Of a DNA stretch of 64,000 nucleotides, positions 1-12,442 are shown piece after piece (the first letter of the stretch is position 1; every line of letters begins with the position of its first letter). Origin of the DNA: Euphorbia lathyris (taxonomy: Eukaryota > Streptophyta > Magnoliopsida > Malpighiales > Euphorbiaceae); assembly GCF_963576675.1 (NCBI RefSeq), contig NC_088915.1, forward strand, positions 90,095,501 to 90,159,500. Direction: 5' to 3'. Under the pieces are notes generated by a model. That model did no database searches. It had not been told where the DNA came from and was given only the letters and a program-made list of their open reading frames with translations. The translations under genes were made by a program, and so were the position numbers.

Positions 1-2
1 TT

Positions 3-3000
3 AGTGATTACTCATCCCGAGTAAAATCTGTCGTAAATCAGATGCGGTAGTATGGAGAAACAATTGAAGAGTCCAGAATTGTTGAAAAAATTATGCGATC
101 ACTACTACCAAAATTTGATTACGTAGTGGTGGCTATGGAGGAGTCCAGAGACATTAGCGAAATGTCTGTTGATGAAGTTGTAGGGTCATTACAAGCACGC
201 GAGGAGCGGTTTGAGAAACGAAGAGAAGATTTTGCAGAACAAGTCTTAGCAACAAAGGTTGTGTTTAAAAATGGCGAAAGTAGTCAGTCCGGCAGAGGAC
301 GCGGAAGAGGTCGAGGAGGAAATGGTAGAGGACGAGGACGTGGCAGAAATGAAAACGGCAACAACAACAATGACAGAAGTACTCAATTCACCAGAGGCAG
401 AGGAAGAGGCCGAGGACGCGGTCAAGGAAGAGGAAACTAGAGGCCGAATGAAGGACGCGACAAGTCCAACATTCAATGTTATAATTGCTCTAAGTACGGT
501 CACTACGCGGTGGAATGTTGGAGTCCGCCTAAGGAGGTAGAGGAGACTGCCAATAATATTCAAGATGAGGAAGTAACTGGCACAGTGTTACTTACCTACG
601 AAGGTGAAGAAAATCGCGAAAATAATATATGGTATCTTGACAATGCGGCAAGTAACCATATGTGTGGTGACAAAAAGATGTTCGTGGAGCTCTATGAATC
701 CGTTCGCGGTAATGTTGTATTTGGAGATTCCTCTAAGGTTCCTATTAGAGGCAAAGGAACTATTCTTATTCGGCTAAAAAATGGTGCTCACCAGTTTATT
801 GATAATGTTTATTATGTTCCTAGCATGAAAAGCAATATTTTGAGTTTGGGACAGTTACTGGAGAAAAATTATGAAGTTCACATGGTGGACCGGAAACTAC
901 TTCTGTTGAATGAGAAAAAGGAGCTGATTGCACGAGTACCCATTGCAAGAAACAGAATGTTCACAATTAACATTCAGACGGACGTGGCCAAATGTTTGAA
1001 AGCTTGTGTGCAAAGTCCCCCCTGGCTTTGGCATCTACGGTATGGACATCTCAATTTTGGAGGACTGAAGCAGTTGGGACAGAAGCAGATGGTAAACGGA
1101 TTGCCTCATATTGACCAGCCTCATCAACTGTGTCAAGGATGTCTTGTTGGAAAACAATTCAGAACCAGTTTTCCAAAGGAGTCCATGTCAAGAGCAAAGG
1201 CGCCACTTGAGCTAGTTCACACAGACGTGTGTGGACCGATCACTCCACAGTCTCTTGGTAAAAATAAATATTTTCTACTTTTCATTGATGATTATAGTTG
1301 AAAAACTTGGGTGTATTTTTTGAAGGAAAAAATATAAGTATTTGAGACATTTAAAAAATTCAAAGTCCAAGTGGAGAAAGAAAGTGGTCATTTTATTAAG
1401 GCACTCAGATCAGACAGAGGCGGTGAATACATGTCCATCTCTTTCAAGAAATTTTGTGAAGATCATGGAATCCGTCATTTCCTTTCAGTCCCCAGATCAC
1501 CTCAGCAAAATGGCGTGGTAGAAAGAAAGAACAGAACGGTGCTCAACATGGTGAGGAGCATGTTAAAAAGCAAAAATTTACCGAAGGAGTTATGGGCCGA
1601 AGCAGTAGACTATGCTGTCTACCTGTTGAATAGATCGCCAACTGTCAGTGTTTGGGATCAAACTCCACAAGAAGCATGGAGTGGAATAAAACCCAGTATT
1701 TCTCATTTGCGTGTTTTTGGCAGTGTTGCTCATGTTCATGTACCGGATGAAGAACGCAAGAAGCTAGATGATAAAAGCAAGAAATATTTGTTTGTGGGCT
1801 ATTCAGAACATTCCAAAGGGTACAAAATGTTCGATCCTCAGACTCAGAAAATCGTCATCAGTAGAGATGTCACTATTGATGAAGAAGCAGTTTGGGACTG
1901 GACCGGTGAAAACGAAAACAGCTACAGTTTTTATCCTTTCATGGATGAAGACAATGATCAGGAAGAACCTACCACAGTCACAGCCACAACACCAGCAACC
2001 AGTTCGACATCAGCAAGCTCATCCAGTTCGAGTTCATTCTCGAGTGATGGAGACAGTTCAGATGAACATCCGCCCGGAAAGCCTAAAAAATTCATACCTA
2101 TTAAAGATCTCTATGATGTAACAAGAAATCTCGATGATGAATTAACTCTTTATTGTCATTTTGTTAATGATGAACCAACAAATCCAGAAGAAGCAATGAA
2201 GGATGAAAAATGGAGACAAGCCATGGAAGAGGAGATTCATTCGATCGAGAAAAATAAAACATGGGAGCTGACATCACTTCCGGCCGGTCAAAAACCCATT
2301 GGAGTTAAATGGGTGTTCAAAGCAAAGAAAGATGCAAACGGTGAAATTGTCCGACATAAAGCAAGATTGGTGGCGAAAGGGTTCAGTCAACGACCCGGAA
2401 TTGACTATAATGAAGTTCTTGCTCCTGTTGCCAGAATGGAGAGTATCAGACTGGTAATTTCTGTAGCTGCTCAACACGGGTGGAGTATCCATCAAATGGA
2501 CGTGAAATCCGCATTTCTCAACGGATATCTGGAAGAGGAAATTTATATCCAGCAACCACCTGGGTATGTTGTGAAAGGTCAAGAAAATAAAGTGCTAAAA
2601 TTAAAAAAGGCACTTTATGGTCTCAAGCAAGCACCGCGAGCCTGAAACAGTCGCATTGATAAATATTTTCAAGAAAATGGTTTTGTCAAATGCCCACATA
2701 AATATGCCCTGTATGCAAAGGTGAAAAATGGAGATATGTTACTTGTTTGTTTGTATGTGGATGATCTCATTTTTACAGGGAACAATCCTAAGATGTTTGA
2801 AGAGTTCAAGAAGACAATGGCTCGTGAGTTCGAGATGACTGACATTGGTCTAATGTCATATTATCTTGGCATAGAAGTGAAGCAGAATGACGACGAGATT
2901 TTTATTTCTCAAAGTGGTTTTGTAAAGGAGATCTTAAAGAAGTTCAAGATGGAAAATTGTAATTCCGTCAGCACGCCGGTCGAATGTGGAATCAAGTTGA

Positions 3001-3698
3001 CGAAAGATGAAGGTGGAGACAGAGTCAATCCGACATTATTCAGAAGCTTGGTCGGAAGTCTCAGATATTTGACGTGTACGAGACCAGATATTCTTTATGC
3101 AGTCGGCTTAGTAAGTCGATACATGGAAGCCCCAACGGTGTCACATTGGAATGCAGCAAAAAGAATTCTCCGTTACGTGAAAGGTACAACTAATTTGGGA
3201 TTACATTATTCAAAAACTGACGATTTCAAATTAGTTGGATATTGTGATAGTGATTGGGCCGGTGACAAGGATGACCGAAAAAGTACAACTGGTTTTGTAT
3301 TTTTTCTGGGTGATACTGCATTTACATGGAGTTCGAAGAAGTAGGCAATTGTGACGCTGTCAACATGTGAAGCTGAATATGTTGCTGCAACCTCATGTGT
3401 CTGTCATGCAATTTGGCTCCGAAAATTGTTAAAAGAATTTCAGATGAGTCAAAATGATCCAACAGAGATTTTTATCGATAACAAGTCTACACTGGTATTA
3501 GCGAAAAATCTCGTGTTTAATGATCGAAGTAAACATATTGATACGAGGTATCATTTTATTCGGGAGTGTATTGAGCAAAAAGAGGTGAAACTGAAGTACG
3601 TGAAAATGGAAGATCAGATTGCAGATATTTTTACAAAGCCGTTAAAATACGATGTGTTCAGACAATTGAAAGCTCTATTGGGAGTTACGGCAAATTAA
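3..3698 (+). pseudogene. Copia gag-pol polyprotein with six in-frame stops
   Basis: One frame (codons starting at positions divisible by 3) stays in register for 3.7 kb with no indel. It holds a UBN2-type gag end, an RGRGRG-rich basic stretch, a CCHC knuckle (477-518), an aspartic protease in which the active site reads DNAAS where most Copia copies have DSGAS, a gag-pre-integrase HHCC domain (about 1030-1150), an integrase core with D, D and E motifs (1230-1640), RT with YVDD (about 2755) and an RNase H ending in a DIFTKPL motif (about 3628-3648). The frame is broken by TAG 48, TAG 438, TGA 1299, TAA 1335, TGA 2643 and TAG 3342. No functional product is expected. The reading frame was judged only within the window. 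Confidence 0.93.
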
Positions 3699-3700
3699 GT

Positions 3701-3711
3701 TTAAGGGGGTA
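3701..3711 (+). promoter_or_regulatory. Polypurine tract of the Copia element
   Basis: The purine run TTAAGGGGGTA lies three bases after the polyprotein stop and directly before the LTR start TGTTA. Position and composition fit the plus-strand DNA primer site of an LTR retrotransposon. Confidence 0.8.
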
Positions 3712-4002
3712 TGTTAAGAATTAAACTTAATTTGTTATAATAATCATTTATTAAAAAAAAAAAAAATTCATGTCAATCACTTGATGGAGAGAGCAAAGTC
3801 TAGGATAGGATAAGATAATGGTAGTGGTTATGGGTATGTTTGAATTTTGTTGTGGTTGTATTTTTTTTTTTTTTTTTTTTTGTATTTTTTATTTCTTGCT
3901 CCAAACCTCTATAAATTAGAGGGTATATCTATTATAAGGTGAGTGAAAAAGAAGAAGAGAGGTATCTTTAATAAATTGAGTGTTGTCTCAATTGGAGTAA
4001 CA
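3712..4002 (+). repeat. 3' LTR of the Copia element (291 bp)
   Basis: The LTR begins TGTTA and ends TAACA, a perfect 5-bp terminal inversion. It contains poly-T and poly-A runs and a TATA-like TATAAATTA at 3910-3918 that could serve as the LTR promoter. The five bases after it are TATTA; the partner TSD is outside the window. Confidence 0.85.
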
Positions 4003-4179
4003 TATTACAAAAAAACTTCAATTTAGTCCTTCAAAATTATAATTAAGTCCTTGCTAAATATCAATTTTACTCTTTTTTTTTTTTCAACATGAAGATGAAA
4101 GTAATAATAGAAAAAGGCCAATTTACTTGAAGTAGCTCTCCTACATTGGATATTTCATTTGTCTACGTTCATTGACCAA

Positions 4180-5395
4180 GAAAGGGTTCATCTCGCTATG
4201 ACCAGATTCATTGAACATTTCATTTGTCTACGTTCATTGAGCGGATGTTTGAATCTCCTAATAAAATTGCCCATAGCGTGAGATTTGACTCTTCTATTAA
4301 ACATATTATGGTAGACATTGAAAGTTCTGTAAATATGATCACTCGAAATGCCTTCAATAATATACAGGCTGATCGAATCAGAGTAAAGCTTTCGCAGGTT
4401 CCATTAATATATCTCATTTGGCAATTCACACCTATGCAAGAACATGTGGTATTGGGATGTTGATTTAATGATAGAGTTACGATCAAAGATGGTGAATGTG
4501 AGTTCATAGGTCGTAAGCATAAAATGTCATCATGGGACGACTATTCTTAACTGACACACAAACAATTATTTCTATAAGCCATTCAGCCTTACATATTCCT
4601 ACGGGCAATGTCTCAGTTATAGCCAGGGGCAACAAGTAGATGGTGCAGAAAACCTATTTGGCCACACTAAAATATGCAAAAAGGGGAGGAAGAGAATGAA
4701 CTCAACACTAAGCCCATAGGGAAGGTAGAACTTCTAATCATAGCACCCTGCAAGTATACATTACTTCTATTTAGTCACTTTAAATGGAGTATCTGTTTCC
4801 CTCCTTTTCCTGTTAGGATTTCCATTCCTGTATTTTGTAGTTTACATGTCCAACGATGGAGTCCTTCGGTTTCCTAAATTGTGTAAAAAGAAATGCTTCA
4901 AATTATTACTATTTGACTCGGGCATGTTCTAAAAACGTCGAGGCATTTATGAAGGAATAGCTTAATGAGTTCTTAGTTGAATAACGTAATATTTTCGCTT
5001 GGGAGGTGGAAGATATAAAAGGGATTAGTCTGGATGTCTGTAGCACATAAGTTCAATATCGATTTATCAGCTAAGGATTATAGAGAGCCATAGAGATGAG
5101 TTGAAGAAACTTCAAAAGCTGATTCCATAAGAGAGGTAGACAATACGGAATGGCTCGCATTGTTGTGCTAGTGAAGAAATCAAATGACTCGTGTTAAATG
5201 TGTCTAGACTTTACAAATTTAAATAAGGAAATGCCCCCAAACGTAAATACCCCTACCAAAAATCGATTAAATGGTAGATTCCATGGTAGCCACGAGTGTA
5301 TTCACGCATGGATGAAAAAATGGATATCATCAGATCAAAGATGGATCCTATTGATGAAAAAAAAAACACATTTGTCTTAATATTTTTAGGATAAT
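4180..5395 (+). pseudogene. Tat-type Gypsy pol relic (protease to RT), copy 1
   Basis: Translations in shifting frames give a decayed aspartic protease (about 4287-4460), the linker before RT with FAWEVEDIKGIS-like sequence (about 4985-5035), and RT residues including VVLVKK, MCLDFTNLNKE (about 5198-5233) and the start of the palm. Frames change repeatedly and there are many stops. The same stretch, in the opposite orientation, occurs at 39767-41000 plus 31440-31649, so the two are copies of one family. A 24-bp direct repeat near 4150 and 4214 lies at its left edge. The LTRs of this copy were not found. Confidence 0.75.
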
Positions 5396-5399
5396 AGGG

Positions 5400-5945
5400 T
5401 AGAAGTGGCGAATACAGGATTGTTCGGTTAGAGGACCGATTTTACACGTGGTGTGTAAATTTTTTTTTTTTGCTAAACCGAACTTGTTCAAATTTTTTTC
5501 GTATATATATATACGTGTTATAATCTGAGTGGTCAAGAATCAATTTTTAAGGACCAATATAAAACTTCTCAAAATTAAGCTACATTCGTTTAAGATTCTT
5601 AAAATGTAAAAAAAATTGTGTCTAATAGAAAAAAAATCGGATTTAGAGAAGCCTAATAGGCCAAAAAATTTAGAAAATTGGATTTAAAAAAAGGTCGAAT
5701 AGGAAAAAAAATTTAGAAATTTCGATTTAATGAGTCTTAACATGTCAAAAAAATTAGAATTTTGGATTTAGAAATTGACATACACGCCAAAAATGTTGGA
5801 ATTTTGGATTTAGGTGTAATAGGCCAAAAAAATTTGAAATTTTGGATTTATTGAGCGTCTAACAGGACCTGAACCAATTTTGAAGGTGCTAATTCAACAT
5901 CCTATTTAAATTTCTTGGAGATTGGAAGGTCGGAACCACTACAGT
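5400..5945. repeat. Interspersed repeat family R1, copy A
   Basis: Starts near a GGCGAATACAGGATTG motif, has an oligo-T then TATATATATACGTGTTATAAT stretch, then loosely repeated units ending in GGATTTA. It is similar along much of its length to 57330-57790. No coding capacity or clear terminal repeat was seen, so the class is unknown. Confidence 0.6.
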
Positions 5946-6540
5946 CTCAAATTTTGTAAAGACAGAGGGATGAAATTACTTGTGATTATGATGGTTTCAG
6001 AGGCCGAAGAGGTCCGAACCCTCTGTATTGGACCCTATGGGGTAGGATTCCGAAAGAAGTAATATTTTATACATTAATTGGTGCACATCTAGATATTTTT
6101 TTTCTGTTCTACATAATTTATAGATATCTGTTTATAGCGTTATTTGTTTTTTTAAAATCAAATTAAATAAATAAGCATATTATTCAAACTAAATTAAATT
6201 GTAATTTTTTTATTTAATATTAAGAATATTAAAAGCTTATGTATATCTTACAATCTTATCTATAAACGATTCTTACTCAGTCAAGTAGATTCGGCAACAA
6301 GCTAATGGGTTGACTCATTTATTGGCACAGTTTTCTCGTTTTATAACTTGCCCCTCATTTTTTAGTTCTTTACCGAATTTTGTTCCTTCTGTAATGTTAC
6401 AGTTTTGCCTAAATGAAGCTCATTAATCTATTCGTTCTTTGATTTAAAAAAAAACTTTTATATATATATAAAAGCTTATGTATATAAAAAAAAAAACTTT
6501 TATAAATAGGTAGATATAGTTATCAGATTGAGTTGGCCTA
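5946..6540. other. AT-rich spacer, nothing recognised
   Basis: No ORF, terminal repeat or family match within the window was seen. It contains short (TA)n runs near 6461-6490. Confidence 0.5.
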
Positions 6541-7330
6541 ATAGTTAAACTTAATTGGTTTTATATATTTGATGATTTCACAACTACTATTATTAGATAT
6601 TTTTATAAAATACGAACTACTATATAATTACTATTTCTAATTTATGTATTAAAAAAGTTTATAAAAGGTTGTTGAATGAGGTAGTTGGGCTGAGAACTCC
6701 CAATAAAGCCCAAATTTAGTGGGCTGAGAACTCCAAATAAAGCTCATGCATAATAAGAGCCGGATGGAAACTCTATATAAAGCAAGCATTAGGGTGATAG
6801 GAAAGAGTGGTATCTCATTTTGTAGGCGATTAAGAGCTTAGGCATCCGCCGCCGTAGGTGGTGGTTCAATTTTCTTTTCAGCCGCAAAGTTCTTATTTAT
6901 AGTCTTCATCTTGTTGCCAAAGCGGCTATAGCTACATCGATTGTGTTTCAGATCCATTTTGGATCTGCCGTCGACATATCATGACTAGAGTTGAGAAATA
7001 TTAGGTTCGTGTTTACGTCGTTTCAACTTTGGATTAGTCTTGAACTATCCCCTTTGATCCTCTACGATCATGATTAAATTCAATCGGTTGATTCAGATTG
7101 GTGATTCAGATTGGTTGAAGGATGATAACATATTATTTTACTTATTAGGAATTTATGGGTGATTGATGTCATTTAATTCCTTATTTTAGTGATTAGTAAT
7201 TTATGGATGATTGCTGTAAATTTCCTCGTTTCCTCATGGGAAACCATAAAGACATGAAATAAGAAAAACCTAATTTTCTATATTAAACCAATTATTCATA
7301 ATTTCCTAATCTATAAAATAAGGAAATAAC
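6540..7330 (+). repeat. TATA-bearing interspersed repeat R2, copy A (LTR-like)
   Basis: This segment matches, as an inverted copy, about 28780-29900. Shared landmarks are the 'TGGGCTGAG..CTCCCAATAAA' block, a TATA box (CTCTATATAAAG near 6771), a CCGCCGCCGTAGGTGGTGGTTC stretch near 6848-6870 and a GTCGACATATCATGA motif near 6971. TATA-plus-downstream structure suggests an LTR, but no PBS, polypurine tract or matching ends could be fixed. A captured gene promoter is an alternative. Confidence 0.5.
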
Positions 7331-7539
7331 AACATAAAGAAATAGATTTTTATTATTTCCTTCCTTTTAAGAGGGAGACGATAAAAAGGAATAAATAAGA
7401 AAAAACTAATTTCCACATTACATCAATCAATATCTACATGGCAATGTCATATACATTATTTTATCCCTCATTAGTAATAGATCACAAACATATGAATAGA
7501 CCAGAAAAAATTAAAAAAATTATGCTATGCAATGTATGA

Positions 7540-7822
7540 GTTTGACAAAAAGAGAATTCAGATATTCATCCAATTTAAAAAAATATTAATCTTCAATTTT
7601 ATTATTCCATCACAAAACAAATGTGAAATTTGATTTTTTAGAATCAACTGATAATTGGTGTGCAGAACAAACAATAAAATATATATTTTATAATAATATC
7701 TGAAATTTATCCAATTTGTTAATGTTAAAGGTAAAATTGTTCATGGATGATAATATTAGAGATAACATTGCACCACTTTAGACGTTAGAAGTAACATGAC
7801 TCCTCAACGTTAGGGATTTTTT
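7540..7822. repeat. Partial copy of the MULE-like repeat seen at 43499-45943
   Basis: Sequence around 7570-7620 and 7728-7820 resembles 45690-45740 and 45830-45925, including the 'GTAAAATTG..' and 'GTTAGGG' blocks that form the right end of that element. No complete ends or TSD are visible here. Confidence 0.5.
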
Positions 7823-7859
7823 TCTTATCTCATCTTTTTATTATATGAAAATATATAAA

Positions 7860-8334
7860 GGCAAAAAGTATAATTAAACCTCTGATCTTTACATGTTTTA
7901 AGGATCAAGCTCCTAACTAATTATTTTACCATATTGAGTCCTTGATCATTGATTCTATTATGGATTCGGGCCTTATTTAATTTTTCCGTCGAGTTTGGGA
8001 GAGTAGAAGATCGATTTGACGATTCTAACGCTGAAAATCACAAAATGGAAGAGGAGAAGATCGAGTTTGGAATAATCTGGAAATAGATTTCTGTAATTTT
8101 TTGTTACTTTTTACTCTCTATCTATCCTAGTCAATAAACTCTTATTTTTATTTGTCTATGTCAATAACTCGAATCGCCCTAATGATGCGTGCCACCCAAA
8201 CTTGACGGAAAAATTAAATAAGGGTCGAATCCATAACAGAATCAATGATCAATGGCTCAATGTAGAAAAATAATTGAGTAGGCGCTTGATCCTTAAAACA
8301 GGTAAAGTTTAGGGGCTTAATTATGTTTTTTAAC
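7860..8334. mobile_element. MULE-type MITE (475 bp) with 9-bp TSD
   Basis: Long degenerate TIRs: the left end reads GGCAAAAAGTATAATTAA and the right end, reversed, GTTAAAAAACATAATTAAG, with similarity continuing for roughly 100 bp. It is flanked by a perfect direct repeat ATATATAAA (7851-7859 and 8335-8343). TSD length and long TIRs suggest a Mutator-like non-autonomous element. A second member is at 43042-43355. Confidence 0.85.
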
Positions 8335-8736
8335 ATATATAAATACAACACAAAAATTACGAGGAATAAAACATCGCACTCATATAAGCTAATATCTGTA
8401 CAGGATCCATAAAATGAAGAAAAAAACTATAATGAATAATAAAAACCATAAAAGGTACAACTAATACAAAGAAAATTGAAATAATATACTTCTCTAATTC
8501 GAATCATGTTGAAAACCTACCGAAATCCATTCTTCATCTTTTAGTCTATTCCAGACATCCAGATCTGAATCCTTTCTTTTTGTGCAACCACGCAGATCTA
8601 TAGATCTACGAACAAGATAAAAAAAATTCACTCTTGCTAAAACCCAAAACATTATAAATGAAAGTATATTTAACAGATGTCGATCTGATTAAAAACGATC
8701 TTCGATAAGATATTGATCTTTTATTTGAACATATTA
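8335..8736. other. AT-rich spacer, nothing recognised
   Basis: No supported ORF, RNA gene or repeat match was seen in this stretch. Confidence 0.5.
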
Positions 8737-9920
8737 AGGTCCTGTTTGTTTGAGGAAAAATATTGTATTCTGAAAAATTATGCAAGGAAAATATTGTGCA
8801 GGAAAATAAAATATTTTCCTGTGTTTGGCAATAACATTGGAAAATATTTTCCGGCATTTGGCTACAACACTGGAAAATATTTTCCAACCACTAAATATAG
8901 ATTTTCTGTGTTTTTCTTTATTTTCAATTGTATATATAAACACACAAAAAAAGATTCACATGTATTAAGCACAAATTAAGCACCAAAAACACATATAAAT
9001 TGTAAGGTGTCGTTTGGTTCGCGGAATGCAATGGAATAGAATAGAATTGCTATTCCAAAGGAATAGAATAGCAAAGAATGGAATAAAAATTCCTTAGGAA
9101 TAACTATTTCTATGTTTGGTTGGTGGAATACGATTGAATAGAATATATAATTTTTCATTTAAAAGACAACGTTACCCTCAAATCTATTACTATAAATTGT
9201 ACGTTTTCTCGTGTTATTAATGTTATTGTTTTTTTTGCATTTGTTCTTCATTTTTTTCGTATTTTCACATTTAGTTTTTCGGTTTTTCGGTTTTTCGGTT
9301 TTTCGGTTTTTCTTTGTTTCGCGTTTTTTCGCATTTTGTTACTTTTTCTTGTTATTCACGTTTTTTCATATTTTTCTTGATTTTGTGTTTTTTACGCTTT
9401 CGTGTTTTGCTTGCATTTTTCGTCTTTTCATGTTTATCGCGTTTTTCACGTTTTTGTGTTTTAGCATTTTTTGTTTTCGTGTTTTTCGTATTTTTTCACA
9501 TTTTCGTGTTTTTTGTATTTTTCACGTTTTTGTATTTTTCGTGTTTTGTCATTTTTCGCGTTGTTTATGTTTTGTACATTTTCAAGTGTTTACTTTTTTT
9601 TGCGTTTTTTGTGTTTTTCGCGTTTGTTCACGTTTTCATGTTTTTGCGGGGTTTTTTTTTTCTTATTTTCGTGTTTTGTAACGTTTTCACGTAATTCATA
9701 TTTTTCGTATTTTTACATTTTTTAACGTCTTTAAACGTATATGTTTTGGGGAAAATGTTTTACTCTTTTGAAAATGGTAAAACATTTTCCCTTTTTTCTT
9801 CTTCATTTTCCATTGACTTACCACTTATTTTCCTTTGACTTATTTTCTTACCCAAACAAATACTGGAAAATTGGGAAAATATTTTCCTGCAGAATATTTT
9901 CCTCTAAACAAACGGGACCT
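8737..9920. mobile_element. hAT-like MITE with degenerate inverted ends
   Basis: The left end AGGTCCTGTTTGTTTGAGG and the reversed right end AGGTCCCGTTTGTTTAGAGG match, followed on both sides by GGAAAATATTTTCC-type subterminal repeats. A second, smaller element with a TGGTTCGCGGAATG motif (about 9008-9150) seems nested in it, as does the TTTTCG tract. Flanks (ACATATTA and AAAACTATTA) do not give a clean TSD. Confidence 0.6.
9216..9735. repeat. TTTTCG-rich low-complexity tract
   Basis: About 500 bp of short degenerate units of the type TTTTCGTG, TTTTTCAC and TTTTTCGG on the plus strand. The overlapping frames give Phe-rich nonsense proteins in all three plus frames, as expected of a simple repeat rather than a gene. 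Confidence 0.8.
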
Positions 9921-10505
9921 AAAACTATTAATCATTTATTTTGGTCTCATTAAACACTTACTTGCCAAAATAGTCAGGGGTGTTGGATATTTGATGAGGA
10001 TAGTGATAATCACATGGATAAAGATTGTGTTAGAGATGGATAGAAATAAAAATAAGAAAATTGAAAATTACTATTTTATATTTTTATACGATTGAATAGA
10101 GATAGTCGTAAAAATAATATATTTTACTAGGCATAATATATTCTCAGCCTTCTGAAGTTGTCCATAAACTGCAATTGATTCCCTAAACTTTAAAATTATT
10201 ATTTTAAAGAGAGTATTATTTTATCGAATATTAATTTATGAAGGTTTTACTGTATATAATATTGATTTGAAAAATTGACTTTACCATCATATTAAAATTA
10301 CAACAGTTTATCATACCCGATCATACTATCTTTTCTTTAGTATAAGATTTGAGGGATAAAACATTTATCCCTTCCTTATCTCTCTATCATATCCTTAAAA
10401 TAAACATGGGATAAAAGAGCATTGCATTTTTTATTTCTATCTCGCCTCATTTATCCTTTACATCAAACACTCTCTAGTGTGAACATCTAATTTAGTTAAA
10501 ATAAA
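9921..10505. other. Possible decayed MITE, otherwise unassigned
   Basis: The blocks near 9975 and 10480 show weak inverted similarity (GTGTTGGATATTTGATG versus the reverse of the CATCAAACACTCTC region). Ends and TSD are not resolved, and no gene is seen. Confidence 0.3.
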
Positions 10506-11053
10506 CATAGAATTATCTATGCTGAATCTGTGTAAACCTGATCTCGCTAGAGACCACTAGGAGTGCGGCTTCGTGGCTGGGCTACGACTTTAGCCTTAGT
10601 TGCCAAATAACCTAATGCTTTGCATGAACTAGGGTATATGCATAATCAAGCTGTCACCCGAATGCATGTGAATAGGTTAGATAAATCTTGATCACATTTG
10701 TCTTTTTTATTAGGGCAATTACCGTCAATCACTGGTAAAATATAAATCTGAACTCCCTAAACCCATACATAGGATTTAATCAAAAAATTCATGAGCCTAG
10801 ATTGTGCCATCTATTAATTCACCTTCTACCCTGTCAATTGTTCACTTTATTTTGTTATGTTATTGCTTTCAATTCGTTTGGTTAATTATCAAAAACCCAA
10901 ACATTTATCCAACCCTCTAAACAATTAGATCACTCTAGGTAGATGTACTAATTATAATAAATAGTCTTTGTGGTTCGATCTCGTGCTTAGCACAATATTA
11001 CTTGTTGCGATAGGATACACTTGTCCTATTAAATGCTATATATTTTACGAGCA
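10506..11053 (+). repeat. 5'-truncated 5' LTR of the Athila-like element
   Basis: Matches 14191-14737 and ends TTTTACGAGCA directly before the PBS. Sequence upstream of 10506 does not match the full LTR, so the first about 1060 bp are missing. Confidence 0.82.
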
Positions 11054-11062
11054 TCAAGTTTT

Positions 11063-11194
11063 TGGTACCATTGCCGGGGACTATTTCGTTTATAATTAGA
11101 TTAAATTTGCCGGGAACTATTTCGTTTACAACTAGATTAAATCTATAAATACCCGACAATACCACCATCAAGTTTTTGGCGTCGTTGTCGGAGA
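11063..11194 (+). promoter_or_regulatory. Repeated primer binding site region
   Basis: TGGTACCATTGCCGGGGA (11063-11080) agrees at 15 of 18 positions with the complement of the plant tRNA-Asp 3' end, the usual Athila primer. A second PBS-like block, TGGCGTCGTTGTCGGAGA, lies at 11177-11194, and a third 'GCCGGGAACTATTTCG' unit lies between them near 11109. The unit with its 'ACTATTTCG' tail therefore occurs three times. Confidence 0.7.
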
Positions 11195-12357
11195 CTATTT
11201 CGATTACAATCTGTGTAAATTGAATAGGTTGAAATAATTGTTTAGATTTGTATAAAAAAAATTTCCGTTAATTTTTTTTTCTTTTGTTGTTTTCTTTTTA
11301 TGCTTATTTCTTTCTTTTTTTTCCTAATGGCAGAACCCTATAAGCAAAACACTCGCCAACGTTAAATTGATTTTCAGGATATTCATTTGGATTTCAAAGC
11401 TTAGCATCGGATATTCGGGGTTGGATTGACAGCCACCCCTGAGGGAGTTTTTTTCTATCATATTTATTTTCTGCACTTTATGTTTTGCTTTTATGGATCT
11501 TTTTTTTTAAGTAAATGCATGTGTAAGTGTGGGGAGGAGATAATAGTATAGAATGGCTTTTGATTCTTGCCATTAATTTCTTATGTTTTTGTTTTAATTT
11601 TAGTATTTCGTTCTTTATGTTTTTTTGTTTGCTTTTTATTTTGATTTTAGAAATAAAAAGAATCCTAGGAAGTTGAATTTGATACATTTAGCTAACCCGA
11701 CAATACAGTTGACAATGCGCTTAAATTTTTGCACGTTCTAAATGAAATTTTTGCATGCGAAAAATCTTGAACAACGTTTGAGTCTCCAAAGAGTATTGTT
11801 TGCCTAAAATTGACATGGAACGAAACGTTAATTGAGGCTAGGATTGATACAAATACCCTTAAATTATGAGTTAGAGCCAGAAAGATCAATATTTTTAGAC
11901 TCATATTTAGGAACAATTGATCACTTACGTGTGGGATTGCAATTATTGTCTTTGTGCTCATAGGAATTGCATTCAATACTGGTTAAATTTTGTGTTTCTA
12001 TTAAACTTGAAATGATTAGGCAACCTAGGTATATCCCTTTGTGAAATTTAGCCTATTTCTTTGTTTAGCCAAAATCCTTTAACAATTCCACTAGATAAGC
12101 CCATTTGAGCCTATATTTACCCCTTTCTTTGATCAACCCTGTTATAAACCTTAGCCTTCTTAAATACCATTTCTCACCCAAGTTAATTGACTCTATTTAG
12201 TTTTGATAAATCCCTAGACACACCTATCCTTCAAATTCCCGCTAGCAATCATTAAAAGGTTGCAATTTTAATAGAAGAATCAACATTTACCCATTTGAAT
12301 TTCACTCTTTATCCCCTCTATTCAAAAGAAAAAAAATGGTTAAAAAACCAAATCAAA

Positions 12358-12372
12358 AAAATAAATAAATAA

Positions 12373-12442
<70 letters not shown>

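Larger units (their letters stand above)
1..4002 (+). mobile_element. Copia LTR retrotransposon, 5' end outside the window
   Basis: This is the 3' part of a Copia (Ty1-type) element. The window opens inside gag and runs through protease, integrase, RT and RNase H in Copia order to a polypurine tract and one LTR. The 5' LTR and primer binding site lie upstream of base 1, so neither the 5' TSD nor LTR divergence can be read. The 3' LTR has matched ends (TGTTA at 3712, TAACA at 3998-4002). The CCHC knuckle and gag-pre-integrase resemble the Tnt1-like group; this lineage call is from memory of family motifs. Confidence 0.93.

Noticed and set aside
246..563. Minus and alternate-frame ORFs over the Copia gag basic region
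   Set aside because: Shadows of the RGRGRG-coding stretch; the true frame joins the CCHC knuckle.
9211..9725. Three overlapping Phe-rich ORFs
   Set aside because: They occur in all three plus frames of a TTTTCG low-complexity tract, with no motif; a repeat artefact.
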